Shown here: piece after piece, positions 10,501 through 25,264 of the stretch
How positions within the stretch are numbered: the stretch's first letter is position 1
Layout: each line of letters begins with the position of its first letter
NCBI RefSeq assembly: GCF_025602895.1
Contig: NW_026516271.1
Location: 186,001 to 250,000 of the forward strand
Direction of reading: 5' to 3'
DNA: 64,000 nucleotides
Source of the DNA: Polychytrium aggregatum
Taxonomy: Eukaryota; Chytridiomycota; Chytridiomycetes; Polychytriales
Notes under the pieces: generated by a model
What the model was told of the DNA's origin: nothing
Seen by the model: the letters and a program-made list of their open reading frames with translations, nothing else
The model's database searches: none
Made by a program: the position numbers and the translations under genes

Positions 10501-13500
10501 GTCTTGCATGTCGATTGGCACCCATCCCGACATTAAGCCCACGGCCTTGCATCCAAAGTGTCGATTTGGCATAGTACGAACATGGACTTGTCCTATATTT
10601 GGTGATCTGACCGTTTGCTTCATATCTTCAACAGATCCTCTCAGCGCCGTTGATGCACACGTCGGTCGTTACATCTTTGAGCGGTGCATTCGAGCGGCGT
10701 TGAACCAAAAGACTCGGCTCTTTGTCACCCATCAGCTCCATCTCGTTCCACAGTGCGACCATGTCATCTTGATGGCCCATGGCCAGATTCAGGAGCAAGG
10801 CAGCTTTGCTGACCTGATGGCGCTTGATGGAGAATTCGCCCGGCTGATGACCTCCTACGGAGGCATCGATTCGGTCGGCGGCGATGAAAGCTCGGATGAC
10901 GACAGCTTGGAAATCGACGACTCCTTGGACCGCCACCAGGCCGAGACCATGCCATCAATTGAGACCCTGGCCGAGTCGGAGGTCCCTTCGAAGCATGCTA
11001 CCCTCAGCAACGAAAAGGAAGCCAATGCCCGAACCGAGAAGGTCGTCCGCCACGAGATGAAGCGTACACGGGATCAAATGCAGCAGGAAGAGCGCCTGAC
11101 CGGTGCCGTCCAGACCAAGGTTTTCCTCTCGTATCTCAAGGCATGCGGATCAGTGTCGTTCATCGCGGTGTTGGCATTCAGTTTGATATTTACGCAAGTC
11201 ACCCGGCTCTCGAATGATCTGTGGCTGGTGTCCTGGTCGCAGCTGCTGTACCCCGACCTCCCACGGGCCGATTACATGAGCATTTTCGCGGGGCTGGGGC
11301 TTCTGCAGAGCTGTGCGCTGTTGCTTTACTCGTGCCTGGTCGCCATTGGCAGCATCCAGTCTGCCAAGAATCTGCACGGACTTGCTCTCAACGGAGTCTT
11401 TGGATCGGCCATTCGGTTTTTCGACACCACACCCATCGGCCGCATCATCAACAGGCAAGTCTGGCGATGGCGCCCCCCCCCTCCGCCTTGTCTCGCTGGT
11501 GCCGCCTTGCTGCCGTCTTACCGTCTCTCGATCGAATCGTCTTGTCTTACTCCTCCAGATTCGCAAGGGACCAGGACTCGATTGACACCGCCATTGGCGA
11601 TGCCGCCCGCCTGCTGTTCTATAGTATCCTCACGCTGATCTCGTCGTTCCTTGTGATCATCTACTTCACCAAGGCGTGGTTCCTAGTTGTGCTGGTGCCC
11701 ATGATGGTGCTCTACTTTTTCATCCAGCGTCTCTATCGAACGAGTACCCGTGAGCTGAAGCGCATTGAGTCGCTGACCCGCAGTCCGCTCTATGCGCACA
11801 TTTCCGAGTCCATGTCTGGGCTCTCGACCATCCGTGCTTACAAGGACGAGTCCAGGTGTGTGCCCCAAGTCGAGGCTGCTTGCATGCATATGAGCCTCGT
11901 GAGATCGACCCCATTCTGGCCTTGGCTGAATCCCACAGCACCAAAGTGCTCTCCGTAGTTTGTCGTCGACCGTTACTGATCTGGCCACGTCAATCCTGGC
12001 GGCCACACTCTGTAGATTCATCGAAAAGACCGAGGCTCTGATTGACCTGAACCTGTCGCCAGCCCTGCTGATGTACTCGGGCCAGAAGTGGATCCAGATC
12101 CGGCTCGAGATGATCGGAAATCTGATGGTCTACAGCATGACGCTCTTTGCAGCCATCTTCCGGGTATGCATGCCCAGTCATTCGACGGGGAATACTTGCC
12201 ATGAATGCAGTGTCTGTCCTCTCTGCCATGACTTTGACCGAGGGTAGCAGATCCTCGACCACCACTGCACAGACATCAACGCCGCATCAAGATGCATCCA
12301 GCAGCCACTGACATGTGCACTCTCGGCTTTCCCTCCATAGGCAACCGTCTCGGCCTCGCAGATTGGCTTGTCCATTTCATATCTGCTGCAGCTGACTTCG
12401 CTGCTGAACATGTGTATCTTCCAAGCAGCCGAACTGGATATTCAGCTCAACTCGGTCGAGCGCATCGTCCACTATTCCAGTCTTGAGCCCGAGGAGCGGC
12501 TTGTGGCGACCAATCTTCATGTCCGCGAGCCACGTATCCGCACCGTTGAGAGCGAGGCCGAGCCGCACACCCCCGGCATTTCTCCGGAGATGGATACTGA
12601 GATCCAAGACTCGGCGCTCACAATCCCGGCTGCCACCGCCACTGCGGGTCCTGTCAAAAAACCACGCATTCGACCCCTGCGGTCGTGGCCTGCACAGGGC
12701 CTCATTGAGTTCCGTGATGTGCAGATGCGCTACGCTGCCGACTTGCCTCTGGTCTTGAAGGGCGTCATGCTCCGGGTCGAGCCCAAGCAAAAGATTGGCG
12801 TCGTTGGCCGCACCGGGTCGGGCAAGTCGTCCCTGGTCTTCAGCCTCTTCCGGATGACTGAGCTGAGCGGCGGTGCGATCGTTATCGACGGTATCGACAC
12901 AGCACAGCTCACCCTGCATGATCTTCGGTCGCGCATCGGTATCATCCCGCAGGACCCTGTTCTCTTTTCCGGCACCATCCGCAGCAACCTGGATCCCTTC
13001 CAGGAGCACTCGGACGCCAGGATCTGGGATGCTCTTGAGCGCAGCGGCATGAAGAGCGCCATCATGGCGACGGACGACCGTCTCGACTCCAAGGTCACCG
13101 ACAATGGCGAGAACTGGAGCGTCGGACAGCGGCAGCTGATCTGTCTGGCAAGAGCCATCCTCAAGCGCCCCAAGATTGTTGTCCTCGACGAATGTACCGC
13201 CAACGTCGACTACGAGTCCGATCAGGTACAGTCTCCTCTCTCACTCTCACTCTCACTCTCCCTCGCTCCCGTTGCGACATCCGGGAATGCCGGTGGTGCG
13301 GTGCGGCTTGTATGGACAGAGCGACGAGAACAAAGACAAAGTGGGCAGTTCCATTCGGCGGCGGCCTGCCGTGCCCTGCGTGGCCACCAGAGATACCCTG
13401 CGTCGGGATACCCTCCGGACTCACCAGCTGCTCGGCTGGCAAGATGCGAGGAGCTCGTGGCGCATTCCTGTTCTGGACGATACATTGCCTGTGTCCTCAC

Positions 13501-13819
13501 CCCTCCCGCTCTCCGTCCATGGTGGATGTATTCCCGCCAGCTGATTCAAAAGTCAATCCGGGAGGACTTTGAGAACTCGACCGTGCTGACGATCGCCCAC
13601 CGCCTCAACACCATCATCGACTACGACAAGATCCTGGTGATGGACCAGGGCGTCGTGGCCGAGTTCGACACACCCGCGGCGCTCCTGCTCGACAGAGGCA
13701 TCGAACAGTCGATCTTTGCGCGCATGGTCGAGGACAGCGGGCCGAGCAATGCCGCCTTGCTCAAGGGCCTGGTGAGGCGGGGCAGGGAGGGCTGCCCCCA
13801 GCAGATCTCCCCGGCGTGA
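7586..13819 (+). CDS. ABC transporter, subfamily C (MRP-like, no TMD0)
   Basis: ATP-driven exporter, probably of glutathione conjugates or other organic anions across plasma or vacuolar membrane. Thirteen exons: 7586-7959, 8136-8429, 8524-8853, 9084-9192, 9287-9343, 9461-9471, 9572-10184, 10366-10426, 10635-11454, 11559-11855, 12016-12163, 12341-13225 and 13541-13819, giving 1425 aa. Layout is TMD1-NBD1-TMD2-NBD2 without an N-terminal TMD0, like short MRPs. NBD1 has Walker A GPVGSGKSS, signature NLSGGQ and Walker B IVLLDDPLSAVD. NBD2 has GRTGSGKSS, the class-C degenerate signature NWSVGQRQ and IVVLDECTANVD. TMD1 opens near RTAWSIWTISWLNPLYKLG. Exon 6 is 11 nt. Intron 9 (11455-11558) has a GC donor, CAG|GCAAGT. 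The substrate is unknown. Confidence 0.93.
13226..13262 (+). repeat. CTCTCA repeat in last intron of the ABC transporter gene
   Basis: Short TCACTC tandem tract immediately after the 5' splice site of intron 12. Low-complexity intronic sequence with no evident function. Confidence 0.7.
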
Positions 13820-14287
13820 CCATGGGGGTATCGAATTTGTACAACTGCCGTGGCCAAATGAAGCAATCCTGCGCCCCATCACTCTGCCCACCTGTTCCTT
13901 TTCTGCCCATCCCCCCGTCGTCTCTTCCCCGGCTGCCTTCTCGCTTTGCCAAGTGAGCTTTGCCCAGCGAGCTTTGCCGAGCCAGGCCATTTCCTCCTGC
14001 TGCTGCTGCCACTACCGTCTCTCTCGCCTCCGTTGCTGATCACGGCTCTGCGGCCAGCCTTCTCGTTGGCCAAGCCTGCCCTTCCTTCCTTCCTTCCGGT
14101 CAAGTCATCTCTCATTCTTCGTCCGAAACTAAGCCTCGTGTTGGCTCGCCCCTCCATCAACACCCCTTCATTTACCCCCTCCTGTGATCAGTCGCCCTTA
14201 CCTTCTTTCCACTGCTCAGTCCATCGTGCTGAAAACCCTCCCTTCTGTCCAGACTCTTCACTGCCGTTTAGCCACCAGTAGTCCACC
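13820..14287. other. Intergenic, strongly pyrimidine-rich leader of the VWA-Vint gene
   Basis: A CT-rich segment (many CTTCC/CTCTC runs) ending in the start context CCACCATGG. It probably contains the promoter and 5' UTR of the downstream gene. No other feature seen. Confidence 0.5.
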
Positions 14288-16684
14288 ATGGAACCAGATT
14301 ATGCCGCCCCCGCGGTCCCTGTTGCTCATCCCTTCGTTGCTGAGGCTGTTCCTGTTGCTTATCCCGACGCTGCTGATGCTGTCCCTGTCGCTCATCCCTT
14401 CGTTGTTGATGCTGTCCCTGTCGCCCATCCCTTCGTTGCTGAGGCTGTCCCTGCTCATCATGTCCTTGCTCAGCCTGTCCCTGCTCATCATGTCCTTGCT
14501 CAGCCTGTCCCTGTTCAGGCCGGCGCCGTCGCAGACTCAAAGCTCTGGGAGCAGGTCAGCGTCAGCCTCAGGCGTATCCAGGAGACCGATGAGCTTCTTG
14601 TCATAATCCAACCTCCTGCGTTGCAGCAGCGAGCGCCCCTCAACATTTGCTGTGTGATCGATGTCTCGTACTCGATGAGCGATGAAGCATCTGTCACCAA
14701 CGCCAACGGCATCAGAGAGAGCGACGGCCTCACCACTCTGGACATTGTCAAGCACGCCGTCAACACCATCATCCGCTCCCTCAACGAAAACGACACCATC
14801 AGCATCGTGTCCTTCTCCAACACCGCCAGAGTCATTCTGGAGCCTACTCGAGTGACTCCCGAGAACCTGAATCACGCCCTCGCCAGGGTCGACGATCTCG
14901 ACTACGAAAGCAACACCAACCTCTGGGCGGGTCTGCACGCAGCCCTCGATGTGCTCAAAGCCCAGCAAAGCAACAACACGATCCCAGACTGCATCTCATC
15001 GATCGTTCTCTTGACCGACGGCTGTCCCAACACGGAGCCGCCCCGCGGTCATATCCCAACCCTCCAAAACTACATCCGCACCAAGATGCGCGGCAACTTG
15101 AACGCCGTCCTCAGCACCTATGGCTTTGGGTACAGCCTGCTCTCGGACCTGCTTGATGACATTGCCACGGTCGGAAACGGCTCGTACTCGTTCATCCCCG
15201 ATGCCTCTTTTGTTGGCACTACCTTCATCCATGCCGTTGCCAACTTGCTGGTCACTCGGACCATGAAGGCCAAGCTTACCGTCTCCTTTGGCGACCACAA
15301 CCCCGTATCCGAGACGCTCGATGTGTATGGCGTCATCCAGTCCGGCCAGAACCGCCATTTGATCAAAGAAAACTCACAGCTTGCCAAGGCAGCCAAGAAC
15401 TCGATAGCAAGGAGACCCAAGGCCCTGGTGAAGCTTGAAGTCGATGGCCATATTCGTGAGTTCGAGGTCAACATCGAGCAGATCTCCGAAACCGATGAGC
15501 TTTACGGGGTGCAGCGTGCTCGTCTGGACGCCGTCAAGGCCATCGAGCGCGGTCTGGCCGCCCCTGGAACCGGCACCGCCATCATCAACGAGCTCATCAC
15601 CAGGATCGCGACCTCTCCCGTCGCCAATCATCAGCAGGTGGCTGCTCTCTTGAAGGACTTGCGCGGGCAAATCTCGCAAGCGTTCCAGCCTCAGTACATC
15701 GACAGATGGGGCAAGCATTTCCTGAGGTCCATCCGAAAGGCACATCTGTCCGAGCAATGCAACAATTTCAAGGATCCTGGCGTACAGGTCTACGGTGACG
15801 ACTATTGCAAGGATATCATCAACGATATTGAAGATATATTCCTTCGAATCCCCCCGCCCGTCAACCAGCTCGCCGGTGGTGGCGCCGCCGCCGCAGCGCC
15901 AGCCAACCAGAACGCACTCCAACGAGGCGCCCCAGGTGGCAACAACCCTATTCCCAACATGCACGACGTTGTGGACCATGGGCCGGTGCCCTACAATGCC
16001 CAAGTAGTAGAAGGCAACGCACCTGGCGCCAATTATGCCGGCGCACATCAACCGACCCGTCCTGGCGCTGCTCAGGACCAGCAGTCTGATAATGTCCAGC
16101 GCCAACCGTACATGTTTCGCTTCTTGGCCTCGGGCAATCCCTGCTTTGCTGAGGGTACACGGGTGCGCATGGCTGGCGCGGACACGACCTTCAAGCACAT
16201 TGAAGATCTTGTCGCTGGCGATCAGCTCCACATCCCGGCCGCTGGTCAAGACACTTCCGATGCAAGATCAGCCACCGTCCTCTGCGTCATCAAGACACCG
16301 CAACTGCCGCTGCACAAGACGGCTCTAGTGAAGCTGGCTGACAAGGCTATCCTCACACCATGGCATCCTGTGTTGCTCCCTGGATCTGATATCTGGAGCT
16401 TCCCAAGCGAGCTTGCCGATACCCACTATTCGACCGAGTGTCCTGCGGTTTACAACCTGGTTCTGGATCAAGGACATGTCATCGAACTCGATGGCGGCAT
16501 TCAGAGCGTAACCCTTGCCCACGGCTTCTCGGGCGATATTCGAGAGCACCGCTACTTTGGATCGCAGCTCTGTCTTGAGAGCCTGCAGCAACTGGATGGG
16601 TTTGAGCAGGGCCGAGTTATCGTCCGCGGCATCCTGCGTGATGAAGACGGAAATGTCTGTGGATTCGATCGCGGCGAGCAATAA
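14288..16684 (+). CDS. VWA-Vint protein: von Willebrand A domain plus Hint-type domain
   Basis: Single-exon gene of 798 aa with a strong start context (CCACCATGG). Residues about 8-78 are tandem repeats built on VPVAHPF-VAEA and VPAHHVLAQP. A VWA domain follows (about 95-300) with the MIDAS motif DVSYS (DxSxS) in CVIDVSYSMSDE and later LTDGCPN. Residues about 370-530 fit the helical Vwaint region. A Gly/Ala/Asn-rich linker leads to a Hint-fold Vint domain beginning at GNPCFAEGTRVRM (Cys at residue 619) and including LTPWHPVLLPG and TLAHGFSGD. In Hint domains the first Cys drives self-cleavage by N-to-S acyl shift. Only about 180 residues follow it and there is no separate C-extein, so the outcome here is unknown. 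VWA-Vint architecture is known mainly from ciliates and some fungi; the cellular role is undefined. Confidence 0.85.
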   Translation: MEPDYAAPAVPVAHPFVAEAVPVAYPDAADAVPVAHPFVVDAVPVAHPFVAEAVPAHHVLAQPVPAHHVLAQPVPVQAGAVADSKLWEQVSVSLRRIQETDELLVIIQPPALQQRAPLNICCVIDVSYSMSDEASVTNANGIRESDGLTTLDIVKHAVNTIIRSLNENDTISIVSFSNTARVILEPTRVTPENLNHALARVDDLDYESNTNLWAGLHAALDVLKAQQSNNTIPDCISSIVLLTDGCPNTEPPRGHIPTLQNYIRTKMRGNLNAVLSTYGFGYSLLSDLLDDIATVGNGSYSFIPDASFVGTTFIHAVANLLVTRTMKAKLTVSFGDHNPVSETLDVYGVIQSGQNRHLIKENSQLAKAAKNSIARRPKALVKLEVDGHIREFEVNIEQISETDELYGVQRARLDAVKAIERGLAAPGTGTAIINELITRIATSPVANHQQVAALLKDLRGQISQAFQPQYIDRWGKHFLRSIRKAHLSEQCNNFKDPGVQVYGDDYCKDIINDIEDIFLRIPPPVNQLAGGGAAAAAPANQNALQRGAPGGNNPIPNMHDVVDHGPVPYNAQVVEGNAPGANYAGAHQPTRPGAAQDQQSDNVQRQPYMFRFLASGNPCFAEGTRVRMAGADTTFKHIEDLVAGDQLHIPAAGQDTSDARSATVLCVIKTPQLPLHKTALVKLADKAILTPWHPVLLPGSDIWSFPSELADTHYSTECPAVYNLVLDQGHVIELDGGIQSVTLAHGFSGDIREHRYFGSQLCLESLQQLDGFEQGRVIVRGILRDEDGNVCGFDRGEQ

Positions 16685-16813
16685 GCCAGATGAAAATGCA
16701 GCGCTTGGAGGCCCCAAGAGTACCGATGGGTATATCCGATATCCGATGCTGCGTTGTGGTGTGCTATGGCGTGTTGTGTTGAGAGATGGAGATGTGCGGC
16801 AAACATATACACC

Positions 16814-16828
16814 TTTTTTTTTTTTTTT
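16814..16828 (+). other. T15 tract in 3' flank
   Basis: Fifteen consecutive T residues 130 bp after the VWA-Vint stop codon. Probably part of the 3' UTR; the AATAAA at 16906-16911 follows. Confidence 0.6.
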
Positions 16829-16905
16829 CAGACACATGGGGGAAACTGCCCGATTTCAATCGAACGAGTAGTCTGCGATAGTCCACGTCCAACAGTTCCA
16901 TTAGC

Positions 16906-16911
16906 AATAAA
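16906..16911 (+). terminator. Polyadenylation signal of the VWA-Vint gene
   Basis: AATAAA 222 bp downstream of the stop codon, in the 529-bp gap before the helicase gene. No other feature is evident in that gap. Confidence 0.5.
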
Positions 16912-17213
16912 AACCGATTACCTCGGCAACCATCGAATGACGACCGCGGACCGGTCTTTGGCCACCACAACCAAGCAGCGCGAGATGTAGAGATGTGGTC
17001 GATGATCAAAAAGATGGATGGCCCGTTTATTTCTATTCACTCATGGGTCTCAAACAAGGCTGCCCCGGCGGGTTCCCTGGGTTCCCTGGGTGCGGCGCCG
17101 ATGCTGCGACACCCCGCCGAGGATTCTTCAGAAGTTTGTGAGCGCACACCCTTCTTGCTCCGGATCGGGCAAGCTGTCGCCGCCAGGTTCAGCCCGCAGC
17201 CGTGTCCTCCACT

Positions 17214-20200
17214 ATGACCGAAGTCGATTCGTTTGCCGATACGCTCATCAAGTTGGTGCAAGAGGAGAAGCAGTGCGAAATCGAAGAGGTGGGGGCAATG
17301 CCCGTTGTCCACAAGAGCTTCAAAAGCATCCATATGCGACACTGCCAGAGATTGCCGAGAGCCGGCAGCGCAATAGGCTTATCCGATGTGACGATGCCCG
17401 ACAGGTCGCCTTTCTCAACTCCAAGTTTCCTGCGACGCTGCTGCAGCGATATGGCCTGGCTCTGCTGAACCTCAGAGTCTCAGGTAGTGATGCGGGCGAT
17501 GTCTGCGATACGGGGGGCATCTCGGGCCATCCAGACATCTGCATATCTCTGTAGACATACCAACCTTCACAGCGATCTCTCAGCCGTCCAGACGACGGCT
17601 GCAGTGTGCGTCGGCCAATCCAGCCACCGGCCCGGCGAACAGCAAGCGCTGTCTCCTTTGTCGCTGCCGACAGACCAACTAAATCCTCGACATTCGGCAT
17701 CCAGGACTGCGAACGGGTCTTGGTGGAAAATGGTGGGCATGTCTACCGCCGTCTCGGCATATCATCCACGACCGTCCACACGTCCGATGCGTTGGGTCTG
17801 CGTTGCCCAATGGATCGCATCTTGACCTGCCGATTGTTACTGATCTGTCGGCGGATTTCCGCAGCATCGTTGACTTTGAGCCCGTTCAAGGAGGAGAATG
17901 CCGGCTCCCCCCTCACAAGTTCAGGTATAGATCCTGTCCCGATTGCAGTCAGTGCGAGAAGCTTCTGGCCAGGTCGACCGACGCAGCGTCCTTTCTCTCC
18001 ATTTGCCACTGCCGCGAAATAGACCCGGCGACATTGTCGGCGTCGGCCAGCAAGCATCGAAGCAGAGCACCAAGAGTAGCTCCCAGAAGGGCGATAAAGA
18101 GCAGCCAGATATCAACGCATCGGGAATTGTGAGTTGGTCAATCCTCCGCCGCAGGCCCGCCTTGGAATGAGCTGACGATCGACCGACGGCCGCCTCTGCA
18201 TCGCTCAGGTCTACAAGGTCCAGGACCAGAGGATCACCCTGGCTTTCACCGATGACTTTGATGTCGAGTTTGACAAATTCCGGATGTAGGCAGCAGGTCG
18301 ATGGGCGCAATGGATCGCAGTGCTCGCTCCGAACAGATGGACGGACGGACGGTGAATGTATCTCGTTCTGACCATCTGGTTTGCTTCGCCGTTATTTGAT
18401 TATTACTGGACGGGCTCTTGGGCCATACCTGTGCAATTAATCTCTCAACAACAGACTCAAGCTAGCCAACAACATCACATATGAGAGGTACCTGGCCTCG
18501 GATAACTGCACGCACAACAGTACAGTCCCAGAGCAACAACCACCACGCCGAACCGTTCCGCGACTCATTCCCACTACCTCCGCCCCACATCAGAATGACC
18601 GAAGCCATGAAATATCTCAAGCGATGCTACGGGTCGGGATCGCAATCTGTGCCTTTGGTCAGGGTCCTGTTGGGTCTGCAAAAACCAGAGTTTCGGTCCC
18701 AGGTCGAGCGCTGCGAGTTCCTTGACGAGAATCTCAATGATTCGCAGAAAGAGGCCATCCAGTTTGCGATCTCTGCCGAGCATGTGGCACTCATTCACGG
18801 TCCTCCAGGTTTGTATGCCATGCCTCGTAGACATGGGCGATCGGTGTGGAAATGTACTTCTTTCCGTCCAGCCGCTCCCATCAGCCATCGGTCGATCAAA
18901 TCAGCGGATATCACATTGCGTCAGCCGGTCCGCTTTCGCTCCAGCTTCAATGGCATTGTCGCTCGGCTCTACATACTGTCAGCCATTTGGCTGTCGACAC
19001 AATCTTGATGTGGTATTGGTCTACGGGGCGCTGGTTCCATCCTGATCTGGGGTTGCACGCTTCCATTCTACCACCCTCAATTGCAGGAACCGGAAAGACC
19101 ATGACCTGTGTTGAAATCATCCGCCAGCTCGTCCAGCGTGGAGAGCGCATCTTGGTCTGCGGGCCCTCCAACATTGCCGTGGGTACGTCCGCATCATCGG
19201 TGTTCAAGTGTCGTTGTTGTGAATCTTGTCGAGAAGCAGCTAGAATCTCGTGGCGCTTCATCGTCCCACTCCAATTGGCATGAGCCGCTATCTCAAACTG
19301 CAAGTGCCCGCCCGGGGCATCGCTCGCCACTGCTCCGGGCCGCCGAATCTAACAATCATCGGCCCATAACTCTCAACGTGCCTGGCAGATAATCTGGTGG
19401 AAAGACTGGCCAAGTGTCGGGTCGATCTCGTGCGCATTGGCCACCCAGCTCGCATTCTGCCCACAGTCATGGAGCATGCGCTCGAGATCCGGATCAAGAC
19501 ATCCGACGAGGGCCGCATTGTCAACGATGTCCGCAGCGACATGGACAAGGCGTTCAGCTCGATCCAGAAGGCCAGAAACAGACAGGAGCGGCATGCTCTC
19601 TATCAAGAAGTCAAGGCGCTTCGGAGTGAGGCAAGTGCATGGCAGACGTGCTGGCTGTTTGGGCATGAGCGCGAGGGAGCGAAGGCTGGAGAGGGGGGGG
19701 AGCAGCGTTGGTCTCTACATTGTAGCCACGCACTGCAGCTTTTCTTCTTGCCCTGGGTCTTGTAATTGAACGAGTGATCCATGGCATGCTCATCTCGTGG
19801 ATGTGACCTCTGTTTCGACTCGCACAACACAGCTGAGGCAGCGCGAGCAGGTCGTCGTCACCACCACGATCCGAAACGCCAAAGTCGTGCTCTCCACCCT
19901 GAACGGGGCAGCCGGAAAGAACCTCCTTCACGAGGAGTTTGACACCGTCCTGATCGACGAGGCAACTCAGGCATTGGAGCCAGAATGCTGGATCGCCATC
20001 ATGAAGGCCAAGCGAGTGATCCTGGCTGGCGACCATCTCCAACTGCCGGTGTGTATTTACTGGTCGGAGCATGCGTCGGCGTATCGGATGTCTCCGACAA
20101 GAGTCGAGATGCGTGTGTCTGTTCAGATGTGCAGTGCCACTGCCATTCGCCAGTGAGCAGCTGCGGATCGTTGGAAGAGGAAGAGGGGTGATAGCAGAGG

Positions 20201-21661
20201 CTAAACATGCGCTGGCTGTATCGCCTGCATCCTTTCGCATCCAGCCCACAGTCAAATCGCAGAAGAAGAAGGACGGCAAGAAGACCTCAAAGCCGGGCAA
20301 GCCATATGTCCCCACGTCCCTGGAAACCACGTTGTTTGATCGGATGCTGGATTTCTACGGCGACACGGTTAAACGGATGCTGACGGTGCAATACCGCATG
20401 GTAGGTGCGGCTGGAGCCAAGCAATGTGTTATCACCTGTATCTGAGCGATTGGATGTCGACGACATGAGTGTCATGACTTTCGAGGCTTCCACTACAATA
20501 CTCTAGCGCTGTCGGCCGCGGACAACAGACTCATAGCTTACCTGGTTCATTGTTGGCTCGACTCTAGCACGAAGCAATTATGGGGTTCTCGTCAAAGGTG
20601 GGTTGGCAAGCTGCTGATGCTTGGGAGTGGTGCTGCAATGCACAAAGCCAGTGCACTGACAGGGTCGGCGATCGGTCCTCCGTCGTGGGAACAGGAGCTC
20701 TACAAAAGCAAGTTGGTTGCCGATCCAAGCGTCAAAGAAAGGCTGCTGATGGACCTAGACGACGTCGCGGAGACAGGTGTGTATCCTCGTCCCCGATCAA
20801 TATGCCCGAGGCGGAGACGGGAACACTGCTGCCAAACAGGCAGTAAAGCCAACACCAGAAGTGAGGAGCGCATGTCTTTGGCCCTGACAAGCAGCGTCCC
20901 TTCCAGATGAGACTTCGGTGCCTCTGGTCTTTATCGACACAGCGGGCTGTGCATTGTTTGAGCGAGTCGATGGCGGCAGCGACACAGGCGAAGGCAGCAA
21001 TGGAGGCGGCCCTGGCAAGCTCCCCGATCTCTCGGGCGACTCCAAATTCAACGAAGGAGAGGCGCAGCTTGTGGTGAAGCATGTCGAAGGGCTTGTTCGG
21101 GCGGGTGTACCTGACGCAGAGATTGCGGTCATCAGCCCCTACAATGCCCAAGTGAGCTACCTCAAGACGCTGCTCTCGGAAGCATACCCGGGCATGGAAA
21201 TCGGATCAGGTTCGGATGCCGTCAAGAGCAGCTGTGACGAGAGGAGTGGAGAGGAGCCGATATTGGAAGGATGTCGGGGTATTGGAAGCCAGTGGATGGG
21301 CTGAAGATTCACAGGCGGGCGGGATCATATCCATCGCGCTGGGCGGCGACAGTGTGACCCATTTCATGCACTCGGCCTGCTTCCTGCCTCACACATTGCT
21401 CGCTTCATCGGTTCGCTAGTGGATGGATTCCAAGGACGCGAGAAGGAAGCCGTCGTCATTTCGCTCGTGAGGAGCAACGATCAGCGAGAGGTTGGCTTCC
21501 TGAGCGAGCCCCGTCGGCTGAATGTGGCTCTAACTCGGCCCAAGCGACATCTGTGCGTTGTCGGCGATAGCGAAACACTCTCGATCAACCCGTTCTTGAA
21601 ACGGATGGTGGCGTATCTGGAGGAGATAGCCGAGGTCCGTGTCCCAGAAATGTACGAATGA
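17214..21661 (+). CDS. HCS1: SF1B DNA/RNA helicase, IGHMBP2/Hcs1 family
   Basis: UPF1-like 5'-3' helicase homologous to human IGHMBP2 and yeast Hcs1 (DNA polymerase alpha-associated). Sixteen exons: 17214-17288, 17351-17483, 17705-17732, 17865-17924, 18023-18128, 18209-18285, 18455-18487, 18594-18808, 19087-19182, 19389-19630, 19833-20048, 20245-20400, 20568-20597, 20695-20776, 20907-21209 and 21420-21661. They sum to 697 aa (yeast Hcs1 683). Motifs: Walker A GPPGTGKT split by intron 8, CGPSNIAVDN, Walker B VLIDEATQALEPE, motif III LAGDHLQLP, VQYRM, VDGFQGREKEAV and VALTRPKRHL. The N-terminal beta-barrel is encoded by small exons, as in TGLGGKCIVDFEP. Intron 10 has a GC donor (GAG|GCAAGT at 19631). 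No R3H or zinc-finger extension follows, so it resembles Hcs1 more than IGHMBP2. Confidence 0.93.
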
Positions 21662-22482
21662 TCGACAGGGCGGCTGATGGAGGAGGAGGAGGAGGAGGAG
21701 GAGGAGGAGGGGGCGATGACTGATTGTTGTGAATATGAGCGAGTCTGGTCCGTGTCTAAAGTCGCAACATGCAGAACAAAAGATGATGAACAACTGAGCT
21801 GGATAGAATGAAGGCGAACGGGTGAAGCCAAGGGAGTGCTATGGGCATTTGTGATCAGCCCAGTGTCCATCCGGACCCAGATCTTGTCCTTGTCTACGGC
21901 TCGGTTCAGTCCTTAGCCCCCGATGAGAGAATCGCAAGGAAGAGGCAGTGCGTCGGACCTCGCAGGGGGGAGGACAGCAACATTGTGGATCACCATACGC
22001 CACACACATTATACCGAAGAAAGCCAGACCACCTCGAATGACGACGTGAGCGCTATTTCGTTTGATGGGTGCTGTGTATTGAAGGGAGTGGGAAGCTCGC
22101 TGTGCTTCGTGGGTGTGGCCGCCCAGTTGGAGGCCGTACACCCGCCTCCGCATATCCGAAGCGGCATTTCCCGATTCGGGCGACCAAAGCACACAGTCCG
22201 TAATATGCAGTACGCTGCAGGAGGGGGGGCTTGTCGATACCAACACCCTGGAGCCAGCAGATACACCCCCTTCGATGGATGGCGTGAGTCGGATGTCGAT
22301 CAGATCTTTTCGTCTGTGGATTGGGGAGATGCCATGCGTTAGCAGTGCTTGGCTGGGATCTTGATGTCGCTTGTGTCGTCGGTGCGATAATAGTTGTTCC
22401 ACGGGGGGAGGGAGAGTGAAGGGTCCCATACTGCTGGAGCCCTGTGGTCGACACATTGCCCAGCAGAGCACAGAGACAAGCA
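21662..22482. other. Convergent intergenic region, HCS1 / RPT4
   Basis: About 0.8 kb between two convergent stop codons. It carries a GGA repeat (21679-21711) and otherwise no coding or RNA feature that I could recognise. Confidence 0.5.
21679..21711 (+). repeat. (GGA)11 microsatellite
   Basis: Perfect GGA trinucleotide repeat just after the HCS1 stop codon. Confidence 0.9.
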
Positions 22483-25021
<2,539 letters not shown>

Positions 25022-25194
25022 GATGGCAATATGGATGGAGCGGGCGGTGGACGGCGGGTGACGGCAAAGGACGGCAGCGATCTGGTTGATGCACGAAGGA
25101 CGAGCACGAGCAGCAACCGACGAGCGACTGGGTCGGTGGTGGTGGCCAGACGAGAGCGCCAGGGTACGGTTGGTCAGATGTCTACGGGCAAGCG

Positions 25195-25264
25195 ACAAGG
25201 GTGGGTGGCTCGATCCGGAACAATGTAGATCGATCCAGGGAATGGGTGGCTCGATCCGGATGAG
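25195..25264 (+). repeat. Direct repeat GGGTGGCTCGATCCGGA (two copies)
   Basis: A 17-nt sequence occurs near 25201 and again near 25246, between the RPT4 start and the transposon remnant. It could be a local duplication linked to element insertion or simply promoter-proximal sequence. Confidence 0.5.

Noticed and set aside
15374-16249. 291-codon minus-strand open frame
   Set aside because: Shadow of the VWA-Vint gene; no recognisable motif.
19621-19640. GT donor at AGT|GAG (GTGAGG) for HCS1 intron 10
   Set aside because: It would shift the frame of the next exon, which aligns with the family only if the GC donor at 19631 is used.
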